A stretch of DNA of 64,000 nt, taken from contig NZ_JAVLVU010000001.1 of the NCBI RefSeq assembly GCF_031951985.1, forward strand, positions 186,001 to 250,000, read 5' to 3'. A program made the translations under genes and the position numbers. The notes under the pieces are model-generated. The model was not told the origin of the DNA. It worked only from the letters and a program-made list of their open reading frames with translations, and did no database searches. Positions 1-9,199 of this stretch are shown here, piece by piece (position 1 is the first letter of the stretch; every line of letters begins with the position of its first letter). The DNA comes from Mucilaginibacter terrae (GTDB taxonomy: Bacteria; Bacteroidota; Bacteroidia; Sphingobacteriales; Sphingobacteriaceae).

Positions 1-675
1 GAAGTAAAACCCCAATTCTACAGTAAATACATTTACTTCATCAGCGTTTATAACTACCTAATGAAAAGGCCGACAGGAGCCGAAGATCATTTAAAAGAAT
101 ATATCAACTCTGAACTGGCCGATCTTAAACGTTATTTCGATCATAACGCCGCTTTTTATCAGTACTACCGCTCCGGTTCCACTCAGATGGATGAAGTGTA
201 TTTTACGCGTGGTGGATTTGACGTACATGTGGAACTGGAAAAATTTGAAGAAGACGAGGTGTATTCAACCAGTCACGACTACAAGCTTTCCAATATTATC
301 GCGAACGAAAAATATCAGGACTTTTTAAATATCGAACTTCAAAAGCTCAATAATCATGATGAGCGCCCGCCAGAGATGAGCCTCGAATTGCCGCTCACCT
401 GGACATTTTCAAAGACCGATCTGATCGAACTGATTTACGCGCTGGTTGCTGCTGGCGTATTTAACAATGGCAATGCGGAGATCAAAACTGTTGTTAGCTT
501 TTTTCAAACGGTTTTTCATATCGAACTTGGCCAGTACTATCACAAGTACACCGATATAACGCGGCGAAAAAAGGATCGTACAATATTACTTGATAAGCTG
601 AAGCTTGCCTTACTCCGTAAAATAGACCAAAAACTTGATGAAGATGGCTCTATTCAGCAAAAGCTAAAATTATAG
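1..675 (+). CDS. rteC: RteC family regulator of conjugative element, 5' truncated by window
   Basis: The reading frame is open from base 1, and the residues before the first ATG (61), including KPQFYSKYIYF and VYNY, read like the RteC N-terminal region, so the true start lies outside the window and the ATG at 61 is internal. The C-terminal part has the family hallmarks LTWTFSKTDLIELIYAL, NNGNAEIK and IELGQYY followed by RKKDRTILLDKL. In CTnDOT-type elements RteC controls excision genes; here it lies just ahead of the transfer operon, which fits a regulatory role. The family call is secure; the exact target genes are inference. Confidence 0.88.
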   Translation, partial: EVKPQFYSKYIYFISVYNYLMKRPTGAEDHLKEYINSELADLKRYFDHNAAFYQYYRSGSTQMDEVYFTRGGFDVHVELEKFEEDEVYSTSHDYKLSNIIANEKYQDFLNIELQKLNNHDERPPEMSLELPLTWTFSKTDLIELIYALVAAGVFNNGNAEIKTVVSFFQTVFHIELGQYYHKYTDITRRKKDRTILLDKLKLALLRKIDQKLDEDGSIQQKLKL

Positions 676-819
676 CTATTTTCAACTACTTGTTTTTCAA
701 TCTGTTATAAAAAATTTATCCTACCCTGTACATGAGGTGTGATAAAAGTTTTTTGGATAGGCCAACCTTTGCTTTCGAGATCGCTGCATGGTGCAGATGG
801 TCTTTAAAATCAAAGTGTT

Positions 820-1353
820 ATGTTGTCATCCATCTCCTGGCAGCAGTATTTAGCAGCCATCGCTATCATAAGCGCATCTTACTACCTGTATGTGATTCTT
901 CGCTACTATCAGCGCGAGGTTACCAATCTTTTTATAGCTAAGCAATCAGGTCAGCTACTTGCCCCAAGCAGCACCCTTTCATCTTTTACGGTGATGGGTC
1001 AAGCTAAGCAAGATCAAAGCATCACCGTCGTAGCCGACGAAGAGTTACAATTCGCGGAAGCCGACATCGACGAAGACTTAAACGAACCAGTTGCTGAAAC
1101 AACAGCAGCAAAGCCCGTTGAGTTTTTGCCACAAACACAACTGCTTAATGAGACGGACAAACTCATTGATGCTTTCGCAGACGTTGACAGTAAATCAGAA
1201 TTTATTTCATTGCTGAACATTCTGCTTACCTCTTATAAACCTTACGAGTCGGAAATAAACTATCTACAGGTAATTGAGCACATCTTGAACGAATCGCACG
1301 GAAAATTGCCTTTCGACTTGACAAGCAATGACCTGCCTGCCTTGAATGAGTAA
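820..1353 (+). CDS. Hypothetical membrane-anchored protein at head of tra operon
   Basis: 177 residues. An N-terminal hydrophobic segment (about residues 8-28, YLAAIAIISASYYLYVIL) is followed by an acidic, probably disordered stretch (about 65-100, rich in D/E/A) and a helical C-terminal part. I do not recognise a named family. It sits 30 bases before traE on the same strand, so it is probably a transfer-operon protein anchored in the inner membrane. An overlapping shorter frame (732-941) is treated as a shadow. Confidence 0.65.
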   Translation: MLSSISWQQYLAAIAIISASYYLYVILRYYQREVTNLFIAKQSGQLLAPSSTLSSFTVMGQAKQDQSITVVADEELQFAEADIDEDLNEPVAETTAAKPVEFLPQTQLLNETDKLIDAFADVDSKSEFISLLNILLTSYKPYESEINYLQVIEHILNESHGKLPFDLTSNDLPALNE

Positions 1354-1355
1354 CA

Positions 1356-1375
1356 TTTTTTAAACCCTTTAAAAT
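1356..1375 (+). repeat. Leader motif copy 1, T6-A3-CCCTTTAAAAT
   Basis: A T-run, then AAACCCTTTAAAAT, ending 8 bases before the traE ATG. An almost identical element at 16767-16785 also ends 8 bases before an ATG (16794). It may be a shared promoter or translation-leader element; its function is unknown. Confidence 0.5.
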
Positions 1376-1383
1376 AAATAATC

Positions 1384-1722
1384 ATGAAAACACAGCAAGT
1401 AAAAAGAAATAACGATCTGAGGCATCTGTTGAAGAAAGGCTTCGGCACATTGACATTTATCCTTTTCGCCTTCACCTTGTATGCACAGGACGGTAATGCC
1501 GGCATTCAGGAGGCAACCACGCAGGTCAAAAGCTATTTTACTACCGGTACAACCTTGATGTATGCTATTGGTGCTTTGGTAGGCCTGGTAGGTGCTATTA
1601 AGGTTTACAAAAAGTGGAACGACGGCGAGCATGATACCGGAAAGGTTGCATCCAGCTGGTTTGGTAGCTGCATTTTTCTAGTAGTTGTCGCTACTGTACT
1701 CAAATCTTTTTTTGGCGTTTAA
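1384..1722 (+). CDS. traE: TraE (DUF4134) conjugal transfer membrane protein
   Basis: 112 residues. An N-terminal signal or hydrophobic segment ending near YAQDGNAGIQEA is followed by two membrane segments, TLMYAIGALVGLVGAIKVY and SCIFLVVVATVL, with the typical WNDGEHDTGKVASSWFGSC linker between them. This is the small DUF4134/TraE protein of Bacteroidota conjugative elements, thought to be the VirB2/VirB3-like inner-membrane part of the type IV secretion machine. It is followed by traF 10 bases downstream, the conserved order. Confidence 0.9.
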   Translation: MKTQQVKRNNDLRHLLKKGFGTLTFILFAFTLYAQDGNAGIQEATTQVKSYFTTGTTLMYAIGALVGLVGAIKVYKKWNDGEHDTGKVASSWFGSCIFLVVVATVLKSFFGV

Positions 1723-1732
1723 CTGCATCAAT

Positions 1733-2053
1733 ATGGCATTGTATCAGATCAATAAGGGCATCAATAAACCCATCGAATTTAAAGGGCTAAAGGCCCAGTA
1801 CATCGGCTACCTCGGAGCAGGCCTCGTTATTCTGCTCGTCGGCTTTGCAATCATGTACCTGGTGAGCATACCGGTGACCATGTGCCTGATAATCGTAGGT
1901 GCATTGGGGAGCCTGCTGTTTTTCCAGGTGTTTAAGCTTAGCCATAAATATGGCCAATATGGGCTGATGAAGAGATCGGCAAAGCGATATCTGCCGCGTT
2001 ACCTGCAATTCAAGACACGAAACGTATTTCTCCAATTAAAAAGAAGATCATGA
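1733..2053 (+). CDS. traF: TraF (DUF4133) conjugal transfer membrane protein
   Basis: 106 residues from ATG 1733. An upstream TTG at 1685 is in frame but would overlap traE, and MALYQINKGINKPIEFKGL is the normal family N-terminus. Two adjacent membrane segments (about 28-70) precede a basic C-terminus. It corresponds to DUF4133/TraF, VirB3-like, normally coupled to the TraG ATPase. Its stop overlaps the traG start (ATGA at 2050-2053), indicating translational coupling. Confidence 0.88.
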   Translation: MALYQINKGINKPIEFKGLKAQYIGYLGAGLVILLVGFAIMYLVSIPVTMCLIIVGALGSLLFFQVFKLSHKYGQYGLMKRSAKRYLPRYLQFKTRNVFLQLKRRS

Positions 2054-4539
2054 GATCACACAGCAAAGCGGAACAGGTATTTCCTGTTTATAAGGTGGAA
2101 CACGATTGTATGCTTTCAGCGCAAGGCGACCTGACCATTGGTTATGAAGTTGACCTACCGGAAATTTTTACCATGTCCAATGACGAATACCACAGCTTTC
2201 ACGAGGCTTGGATCAAGGCAATAAAGCTGCTGCCGAAAAATACCATCTTCCATAAGCAGGACTGGTTTATAAGTGAGCAGTATAAGGCCAGGTTTCAGGA
2301 AAACGGCGAAACGCAGGTTAAAACGTTTCTGTCACATTCCAGCGAAAAGCATTTCCACGAGCGTCCATACCTGCATCATCATTGCCATGTTTTCCTGACT
2401 AAGAAGCCCGAAAAATTCAAACACTATACGAGCGCGGTAAGCACATTGATGCGAAAACGCATAGTCCCTTCTCAAACCACATCAGAAGAGCTGTTTCGTG
2501 ACTTTTTAGATAATGCCGGACAGTTTGTAAAGGTGCTGGAAGATAGCGGCCTAATTGCATTGCGGGGCATCAATGACGACGGACTGTCCGGTACGCCTAA
2601 GACACCCGGAATACTGGAACAGTACTGCTTTCTGCTCAACAAGAACAGCAATACGGTTTTAAAGGATATTCATATTCAGGACGAGATCCGCATTGGCAAT
2701 GATTATTGTCAGCTTTTTACTTTAAGCGATGCGGAAGACTTGCCGCCGCTTTGTGGCCCGAGGATAACCTTTGACAAGTACAGCACGGACAAAACAAAGT
2801 TTAGTACTGGATTTGCCTCACCGATCGGCACTTTGTTGAGATGCAACCATGTGTATAACCAGTACATATTTATCGAAGACAGCCAGCAAACCTTAAAGAA
2901 GCTGGAGGCAAAGAAGCTGCGCTTACAATCGTTATCCGCTTATTCCCGTGAAAATGCGATCAGCCGGGATGCGACTCACGAATTTTTAAATGAAGCAATC
3001 AGTCAGCAGCGGCTGCCGGTTAAAGCACACTTTAATGTGATGGCCTGGACAAGCGACCGAGCCGAACTTAAAGACCTCAAAAATAAAGTAAGTTCAGCTT
3101 TAGCTCAAATGGATGCGCAACCTAAACAGGAAACGGACGGAGCACCGCAGATATGGTGGTCGGGATTGCCAGGCAATGAAGCTACCTTTCCAATGAATGA
3201 TACCTTTGATACATTTGTTGAACAGGCAACCTGCTTTTTAAATCTTGAAACAAACTACCAATCCAGTATCAGTGCCTGCGGGCTTAGGCTCGGCGATCGC
3301 TTGTCAGGCAAACCTGTCCATGTAGACATCAGTGATGAACCGATAGAGAAAGGCATAACGACTAACCGGAATAAGTTTATTTTGGGTCCGTCGGGCAGTG
3401 GAAAGTCTTTTTTTACCAACCACCTTTTGCGAAGCTATTTTGAACAGGGCGCTCACATTGTATTGGTCGATGTAGGGCACAGTTACCAGGGGCTTTGTGA
3501 GTTCGTCGGAGGATATTACTTCACTTATTCAGAAGACAACCCCATCAGCTTCAATCCCTTTTATATCGCTCAGGGCGACTACTTGGATACGGAAAAGAAG
3601 GAAAGCATTAAAGCCATGATCCTGGCATTGTGGAAGAAGGAAGATGAAGGCGTACAACGTTCAGAATACATTGCGATTTCCGATGCTTTGTACCACTATT
3701 ATGAAAAGCTTAAAGTGAATTCTGATATCTTTCCTTGCTTTGATAGCTTCTATGATTTCCTTGCAGGAGAGTTTTATGAGACCATGAAACAATCAAAAGT
3801 AAAAGATGAACGTTTTGATATTGATAACATGCTGTTCGTATTAAAACCATATTACAAAGGTGGTGAGTACGCTTACCTGTTGAATGCAAGAGAAAATCTC
3901 GACTTATTGCATCGCCGCTTTATTGTCTTTGAATTGGATAACATCAAAGATCACCCCATTCTTTTCCCGGTAGTGACACTGATCATTATGGAAACCTTTG
4001 TATCCAAAATGCGCAAACTCAGTAAGGCCACCCGCAAAATGATCTTAATCGAGGAAGCATGGAAAGCTATTGCGCGTGAAGGCATGGCCGAATACATCAA
4101 ATACTTATTTAAAACGGTTCGAAAATATTTTGGTGAAGCTTTGGTAGTTACCCAGGATATTGAAGATATCATCAGTTCGCCGGTGGTCAAGCAGGCTATT
4201 ATCAATAACAGCGACTGCAAAATTCTGCTTGACCAACGCAAGTACCAGAATGACTTTCCGAAAATTCAGCAGTTATTGGGCATCACGGATAAAGAAACGG
4301 CACTGATCATGAGCATGAACCGGAACAATGATGAAAAGCTAAAATACAAAGAGGTGTTTATCAGCCTCAATGGTCAGTTGTCAAAAGTTTACCGGACAGA
4401 GGTGAGCCGTGAGGAATACTGGACTTATACAACGGAATCAGCGGAAAAAGCTCGTGTTCAAGAATACGCTAAGAAATATGGAAGTATTCAGCGAGGCATT
4501 GCGGCTATTGTTCAGGAAGAATTAGAAAAAGCAGCTTAA
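2050..4539 (+). CDS. traG: TraG family conjugation ATPase (VirB4-like)
   Basis: 829 residues, the usual length for this family. Walker A is GPSGSGKS at about residues 445-452 and a Walker B-like segment MILIEEAW lies near 663-670. The N-terminal half is the TraG N-domain. These VirB4-type ATPases sit at the cytoplasmic base of the type IV secretion system and energise pilus or channel assembly. The ATG overlaps the traF stop. No frameshift or missing motif is visible. Confidence 0.93.
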   Translation: MRSHSKAEQVFPVYKVEHDCMLSAQGDLTIGYEVDLPEIFTMSNDEYHSFHEAWIKAIKLLPKNTIFHKQDWFISEQYKARFQENGETQVKTFLSHSSEKHFHERPYLHHHCHVFLTKKPEKFKHYTSAVSTLMRKRIVPSQTTSEELFRDFLDNAGQFVKVLEDSGLIALRGINDDGLSGTPKTPGILEQYCFLLNKNSNTVLKDIHIQDEIRIGNDYCQLFTLSDAEDLPPLCGPRITFDKYSTDKTKFSTGFASPIGTLLRCNHVYNQYIFIEDSQQTLKKLEAKKLRLQSLSAYSRENAISRDATHEFLNEAISQQRLPVKAHFNVMAWTSDRAELKDLKNKVSSALAQMDAQPKQETDGAPQIWWSGLPGNEATFPMNDTFDTFVEQATCFLNLETNYQSSISACGLRLGDRLSGKPVHVDISDEPIEKGITTNRNKFILGPSGSGKSFFTNHLLRSYFEQGAHIVLVDVGHSYQGLCEFVGGYYFTYSEDNPISFNPFYIAQGDYLDTEKKESIKAMILALWKKEDEGVQRSEYIAISDALYHYYEKLKVNSDIFPCFDSFYDFLAGEFYETMKQSKVKDERFDIDNMLFVLKPYYKGGEYAYLLNARENLDLLHRRFIVFELDNIKDHPILFPVVTLIIMETFVSKMRKLSKATRKMILIEEAWKAIAREGMAEYIKYLFKTVRKYFGEALVVTQDIEDIISSPVVKQAIINNSDCKILLDQRKYQNDFPKIQQLLGITDKETALIMSMNRNNDEKLKYKEVFISLNGQLSKVYRTEVSREEYWTYTTESAEKARVQEYAKKYGSIQRGIAAIVQEELEKAA

Positions 4540-4554
4540 TTAAATTATATCATT

Positions 4555-4923
4555 ATGAAAGCATTAATCATTCTATTATTGATATTATTTATCATCTACG
4601 GATGCTCAGAGACCGCTAAAGAGTCAGACCCGTCCGGGACTTATGTAACCCATTTCAAGAATGAATATTCGCTTACAGACGATACTCTTATTATCAGAAA
4701 TATCAATTCTTCTAACCAGGCATATAACATTGAACGAAAATCTGGTTTTCAAAAAATCAGAAATGGCGTTTTAAAGAGCAAGGAATTTAAGTCTGCCAAA
4801 TGGGATGCCACTTACAACGAAGATTCAAAGGTACTACAGCAAACTGACCTTGGAAATCAGGTTTATATTACAGACCATAACGGCGTTAAACTCGGCGATT
4901 CCGAATACAAGAAAATAAAATAG
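4555..4923 (+). CDS. Small lipoprotein, DUF3876-like, in tra operon
   Basis: 122 residues. A hydrophobic N-terminus ends in the lipobox IIYGC (Cys about residue 17). The mature part has DPSGTYVTH, then KSGFQKIRNG and WDATYNEDSKVLQ, ending in SEYKKIK, a pattern I associate with the DUF3876 proteins carried by Bacteroides conjugative transposons. It lies 15 bases after traG and before the next tra gene. The lipoprotein call is firm; the family name is from memory and moderate. Confidence 0.65.
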   Translation: MKALIILLLILFIIYGCSETAKESDPSGTYVTHFKNEYSLTDDTLIIRNINSSNQAYNIERKSGFQKIRNGVLKSKEFKSAKWDATYNEDSKVLQQTDLGNQVYITDHNGVKLGDSEYKKIK

Positions 4924-4976
4924 CAATTTATTTCTTGCCTTTTTTAATCTGATAAATAATCGGAAAGGGACTTCTT

Positions 4977-5660
4977 ATGAAAAAATTTAAGGTACGACCA
5001 GCGATATTAATCGCCTTGATAATGTTATTGTTCACAGTGCCGAAAGCTAATGCGCAGTTCGTAGTAGCAGAAGTAATTAAACTCACCGTCAAGAAAGTGA
5101 TCAAGGCCATTGACCTTAAAGTTCAGCGGATGCAGAACAAGACCATCTGGTTGCAGAATGCACAGAAAGTGTTAGAAAACGAGCTATCTAAAGTTAAACT
5201 TACGGAGATATCCGGCTGGACAGAAGAACAAAAACAATTGTACAGCGGCTACTATACAGAGCTATGGAAGATCAAATCCACCATTGCTTATTACCAGCGG
5301 ATCAAAGATGTCACCTTGAAACAGGCTGCTTTGGTGGGTCAGTACAAGCGGGCCTGGGGGCTGTTTCAAAAAGACAACCACTTTCGTCCGGAAGAAATCA
5401 ATTACATGCAGAAGGTTTACAGCGGCATCTTAGATGCCAGCGTTCAGAACCTCGATCAGATATTAATGGTCATCAATAGCTTCAAAACGCAAATGTCCGA
5501 TGCTGATCGGCTCGAACTGATTAATCATGCAAGTGACCAGTTGGATATCAATTACAACGACTTGCAGCAGTTTAACAATCAAAACATTCGGATCTGCTTG
5601 CAACGAAGCCGTGACCTTGCAGATACGAAATCAATTAAGGAATTGTATGGAATCAATTAG
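4977..5660 (+). CDS. Conjugal transfer protein, TraI-like, secreted helical protein
   Basis: 227 residues. A signal peptide (about 1-26, ending KANAQF) precedes a long helical region beginning VVAEVIKLTVKKVIKAIDLKV, with IWLQNAQKVLENELSK and a C-terminal KELYGIN. This is the TraI/DUF4141-like periplasmic protein of Sphingobacteria-type transfer operons. The C-terminal half (QMSDADRLELIN... KSIKELYGI) resembles the next two proteins, so the three look like tandem paralogues. The role in the periplasmic part of the secretion channel is inferred from position. Confidence 0.7.
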   Translation: MKKFKVRPAILIALIMLLFTVPKANAQFVVAEVIKLTVKKVIKAIDLKVQRMQNKTIWLQNAQKVLENELSKVKLTEISGWTEEQKQLYSGYYTELWKIKSTIAYYQRIKDVTLKQAALVGQYKRAWGLFQKDNHFRPEEINYMQKVYSGILDASVQNLDQILMVINSFKTQMSDADRLELINHASDQLDINYNDLQQFNNQNIRICLQRSRDLADTKSIKELYGIN

Positions 5661-6339
5661 CCAGTTAAAGCGCCGTGCTGATGATATCGGCCGGAAAAGC
5701 AAGGCACTATTAACCTATGCGCTGGTGACCGCCGCTGCTTCGTTATGGTTGTCACAATCACATGCGCAGACTTTTGCCGAATGGTTCTCTCAAAAGAAAA
5801 CCCAAAAGAAATACCTGCTTCAGCAAATAGCAGCTTTACAGGTTTACTCCAATTATTTGAAGCAAGGTTACCAAATCGCTAACGGCGGCTTGGGTTATAT
5901 CACCGGCTCGTTAAAGGACGAGTTCAGTTTGCATACGACCTACTATGATAAGTTGAGATCCATCAATATGGTAGTCAAGAATAACCCGCAGGTGGGTAAT
6001 ATCCTGACATGGCAAAGGGATATTCTAGGAGCAGTTAAAGGTCTTGATCAGGCAACTTACCTGTCAACGAAGGAAAAGGTTTACGTTGGTCAAGTCAAAC
6101 AGGCACTGCTTTCAGACTGCGATGAACAGATCACAGCGCTGCAAATTCTCCTCACAAACGGCAAACTGACCATGACTGACGATGAACGTTTAAAGCGGTT
6201 GAACAGCATTCACCTGGCGATGCAGAGCAATTACCGGTTTATCGCAGACTTCGCAGGCAAGATCAAGGTTTATGGCCTTCAGAAACAGCAAGAAAATACC
6301 AACCTCGAAACCAGCAAATACATATTCGGTATTCGATAA
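5647..6339 (+). CDS. Second tandem TraI-related secreted coiled-coil protein
   Basis: 230 residues from ATG 5647; a longer in-frame start at 5527 would lie inside the previous gene. A hydrophobic N-terminal segment (ALVTAAASLWLSQSHAQ) probably exports it. The body is helical, with KYLLQQIAALQVYSNYLKQGY near the start and LTMTDDERLKRLNSIH near the end, matching the adjacent proteins (MSDADRLELI, MTDDERIRAI). It overlaps the upstream stop by 14 bases, so translation is probably coupled. Function unknown beyond conjugation context. Confidence 0.68.
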   Translation: MESISQLKRRADDIGRKSKALLTYALVTAAASLWLSQSHAQTFAEWFSQKKTQKKYLLQQIAALQVYSNYLKQGYQIANGGLGYITGSLKDEFSLHTTYYDKLRSINMVVKNNPQVGNILTWQRDILGAVKGLDQATYLSTKEKVYVGQVKQALLSDCDEQITALQILLTNGKLTMTDDERLKRLNSIHLAMQSNYRFIADFAGKIKVYGLQKQQENTNLETSKYIFGIR

Positions 6340-6350
6340 TATCAAGGATT

Positions 6351-6998
6351 ATGAAAAAGCACATCAAAGCATTTTTGCTGACAGGATTTACAGTAGCGAC
6401 TCTCTCGCATACTCAGGTATGTAAGGCTCAGGGCCAGGAACTACAGCAGTTGTTATTGAATATAGAAAAGCTAACTCAGTTGAAGAGCATCCTTTCCGAT
6501 ATGAAGACAGGTTACCAGATCTATCAAAGGGGCTACAGTACGATTTCGTCGCTATCCCAAGGAAACTTTAATCTGCATGATGTGTATCTAAACGGCTTGC
6601 TTCAGATCAGTCCGGCTGTCAAAAACTACGGCAGGGTTGCCGAGATCATCTCCCAGCAGGCCAGTTTGCTAAGTGAGTACAAGAAGGCTTTTTCCCGCTT
6701 TAAACAAAGCGGATCGTTTTCCGCAGGCGAACTTGACTATATGGGTAAGGTATATGGCGGGCTGGTAAAGCAAAGCCTTGACAATATCAATGAGCTAACC
6801 AATGTATTGACAGCTTCTAAATTGAGGATGACCGATGATGAAAGGATCAGGGCAATAGATCGGATTTATGTGAACTCTACTGATAAGCTTCAGTTTTTGC
6901 GATACTTCAACCGCAACGGTGTGATGCTCAGTTTGCAGCGAACGAAGGAAACCGGCGATGCCCTCTCATTAAAGAAGCTCTACGGTATAAACCACTAA
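6351..6998 (+). CDS. Third tandem TraI-related secreted protein
   Basis: 215 residues. A signal peptide ends near QVCKAQG. Helical repeats contain LLLNIEKLTQLKSILSDMKTGYQIYQRGY; the C-terminal LRMTDDERIRAIDRIY and LKKLYGINH match the two upstream proteins. Such proteins are sometimes named TerB-like in annotations, but I see no tellurite-resistance motif. It is followed 10 bases later by traJ. Membership of the transfer operon is secure; biochemical role unknown. Confidence 0.68.
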   Translation: MKKHIKAFLLTGFTVATLSHTQVCKAQGQELQQLLLNIEKLTQLKSILSDMKTGYQIYQRGYSTISSLSQGNFNLHDVYLNGLLQISPAVKNYGRVAEIISQQASLLSEYKKAFSRFKQSGSFSAGELDYMGKVYGGLVKQSLDNINELTNVLTASKLRMTDDERIRAIDRIYVNSTDKLQFLRYFNRNGVMLSLQRTKETGDALSLKKLYGINH

Positions 6999-7008
6999 TT
7001 CAGACATT

Positions 7009-8211
7009 ATGAAAAAGACAGCTTTTTTAACCGCAATCATTGCGGTAACGGGGATTCTTTTCCCATTATTTTCAAATGCAGCAGGGCTTGCAGATAACAT
7101 CCAGGGATTGCAGGGAACGCTCAATAATGTTTACAATGATATGCTGCCGATGTGCAGCGGCTTGATCGGCGTAGGCAGGGCCATCGCAGGATTCGGCGCA
7201 CTGTGGTACATCGGCAGCCGCGTATGGCGGCAAATTGCGGCGGCAGAACCTATAGACTTTTACCCGCTGATGCGTCCCTTCGCTCTCGGGCTGGCGATCC
7301 TGTTATTTCCCACGGTCATCGCAATCATCAACGGCATCATGCAGCCTACCGTAAATGCGACGGGCGGAATGGTGCAAAACTCAGATGCAGCGATTGCCGC
7401 CTTATTAAAAGCCAAACAGGAAGCCGTTGAGAAGACAGATACGTGGCAAATGTACGTTGGGCCTGACGGTGATGGTGACCGGGATAAATGGTACAAGTAT
7501 ACCCATCCTGAAGACAAAGATGGCAGTGGTGAAGGTGTATTAGCAAGCGTTGGAAATGATATGAAATTCGCTATGGCTAAAGCGTCCTATAACTTTCGTA
7601 ATACCGTGAAGCAATGGATGTCAGAGGTACTACAGGTATTGTATGAAGCCGCAGCACTATGTATCAACACTATTCGTACGTTTTACCTGATCATTCTGGC
7701 TATCCTCGGGCCGATCGTTTTTGGGCTTGCGGTATTTGACGGTTTTCAAAGCACGTTAACGGTGTGGCTGGCTAAATACATCAATGTATTCCTATGGTTA
7801 CCAGTCGCGAATATATTCGGTGCCATTATCGGTAAAGTGCAGGAAAATATGCTCAAACTGGATATTTCACAAGTACAATCAGCGGGTGATACCTTTTTTA
7901 GTTCGACTGATACGGCTTACCTCATTTTCCTGATCATTGGGATCATAGGCTACTTCACGGTTCCGAGCGTAGCCAATTACATTGTCAATGCAGGCAGCGG
8001 CCATGGGCTTTTACAAAAAGTAAATGCACTGGTCATCACCAGTTCCAATGCCACCGTGGCGGCTGGTTCTCAAGTGGGAGAACGAATGGTCAACGGCGCA
8101 ATTAATTTAAGCAATGCACCAGGCGACTTTATGAGCGGCTGGAACAATGCGGGTCAGGAAAATAAGTCACAGCCCGCTAACCATCAGGCAGCTCGCATCA
8201 ACGGAAATTAA
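7009..8211 (+). CDS. traJ: TraJ conjugal transfer inner-membrane protein (VirB6/TrbL-like)
   Basis: 400 residues. A signal peptide (about 1-24, ending SNAAG), then the TraJ hallmark segments GLIGVGRAIAGFGALWYIGSRVW and FYPLMRPFALGLAILLFP, and several further membrane segments (about 215-245, 250-285, 300-335). VirB6/TrbL-type polytopic proteins form part of the inner-membrane channel. The C-terminal 60 residues are polar and low complexity. It follows the secreted trio and precedes traK, the conserved order. Confidence 0.88.
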   Translation: MKKTAFLTAIIAVTGILFPLFSNAAGLADNIQGLQGTLNNVYNDMLPMCSGLIGVGRAIAGFGALWYIGSRVWRQIAAAEPIDFYPLMRPFALGLAILLFPTVIAIINGIMQPTVNATGGMVQNSDAAIAALLKAKQEAVEKTDTWQMYVGPDGDGDRDKWYKYTHPEDKDGSGEGVLASVGNDMKFAMAKASYNFRNTVKQWMSEVLQVLYEAAALCINTIRTFYLIILAILGPIVFGLAVFDGFQSTLTVWLAKYINVFLWLPVANIFGAIIGKVQENMLKLDISQVQSAGDTFFSSTDTAYLIFLIIGIIGYFTVPSVANYIVNAGSGHGLLQKVNALVITSSNATVAAGSQVGERMVNGAINLSNAPGDFMSGWNNAGQENKSQPANHQAARINGN

Positions 8212-8236
8212 GTAGTTCACCATAAAATTCGTAGCC

Positions 8237-8854
8237 ATGTTTACACACCTAAAGAATATTGAAACTGCCTTCCGGCATGTGAAGTTGTTCAGTTACTTCC
8301 TGATAGCGGCCTGCACGATCATCTCCTGCTTTGCCCTTTATAAAAGTTACCAGGCAGCAGACCTCGCCAGCAGGCATATTTACATATTAGCGAACGGCAA
8401 AGCTTTAGAAGCCTTCGCCGCAGACCGCAAAGATAACATCCCGGTTGAGGCACGGGATCACATCAAAATGTTTCATCACTACTTTTTCACGCTTGACCCT
8501 GATGAAAAAGTGATCAATGCCAACATCGGAAAGGCATTGTACCTGGCCGATGAAAGCGCCAAAAATCAGTACAACGATCTTAAGGAAAAAAGCTATTACA
8601 ACAACTTGATTTCCGGCAACATCAGCCAACAGGTTGTGGTGGACAGCATTCAACTCGACATTGATAAGTACCCTTATTACTTTAAATGCTTTGCTACGCA
8701 AAAGCTGATCCGCGCAACATCAACCATTAACCGCAGTCTGGTTACCCAGGGTTATCTCCGAAACGTGGCGCGTTCAGATAACAACCCGCACGGATTCCTG
8801 ATTCAGCATTGGGAAACATTAGCCAACAGGGATACTACCCTTCAACATCAATAG
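8237..8854 (+). CDS. traK: TraK conjugal transfer protein (VirB8-like)
   Basis: 205 residues. A single N-terminal membrane segment (about 18-36, LFSYFLIAACTIISCFALY) is followed by a periplasmic domain with IKMFHHYFFTLDPDEKVIN and YYFKCFATQKLIRATS, which are TraK family signatures. VirB8-like proteins nucleate the type IV secretion core at the inner membrane. The next ATG is 2 bases beyond the stop. Confidence 0.9.
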   Translation: MFTHLKNIETAFRHVKLFSYFLIAACTIISCFALYKSYQAADLASRHIYILANGKALEAFAADRKDNIPVEARDHIKMFHHYFFTLDPDEKVINANIGKALYLADESAKNQYNDLKEKSYYNNLISGNISQQVVVDSIQLDIDKYPYYFKCFATQKLIRATSTINRSLVTQGYLRNVARSDNNPHGFLIQHWETLANRDTTLQHQ

Positions 8855-8856
8855 CC

Positions 8857-9192
8857 ATGAAAACACAAAGTAACGATAATAGCTCATCCACTCCGATGAA
8901 CGACCGAATAGCGAAAGTGGTCTCGGAATTTATTGTAAGTTTTCAGGCTAAGTTAGCAGCGTCAATCGGCCAACGGTTCAATGCTTATAGCGCCGGTAAG
9001 CAAAAGGTCCTGCTGGTGAGTGTCGTGGCGATCATAACGGTCATATTGTTAGCAGGACTTTTTACCAATTCCTATACAATACCGGCCCTTCATCAATCCT
9101 ATAAACCCGCAACACATATCGGTATGGCATCCGACGTCAATCTCTCTGGAAGAAGGGATGCACAATTAACAGATTCACTAACTAAAAAATGA
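8857..9192 (+). CDS. TraL-position small membrane protein
   Basis: 111 residues from ATG 8857; an in-frame GTG/TTG-type extension to 8809 would run into traK. There is one membrane segment (about 49-68, KVLLVSVVAIITVILLAGLF) with polar flanks. It sits between traK and traM, the place TraL occupies in CTnDOT-type operons, but the sequence is too short and variable for me to name it by motif. Confidence 0.6.
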   Translation: MKTQSNDNSSSTPMNDRIAKVVSEFIVSFQAKLAASIGQRFNAYSAGKQKVLLVSVVAIITVILLAGLFTNSYTIPALHQSYKPATHIGMASDVNLSGRRDAQLTDSLTKK

Positions 9193-9199
9193 TTAGATC

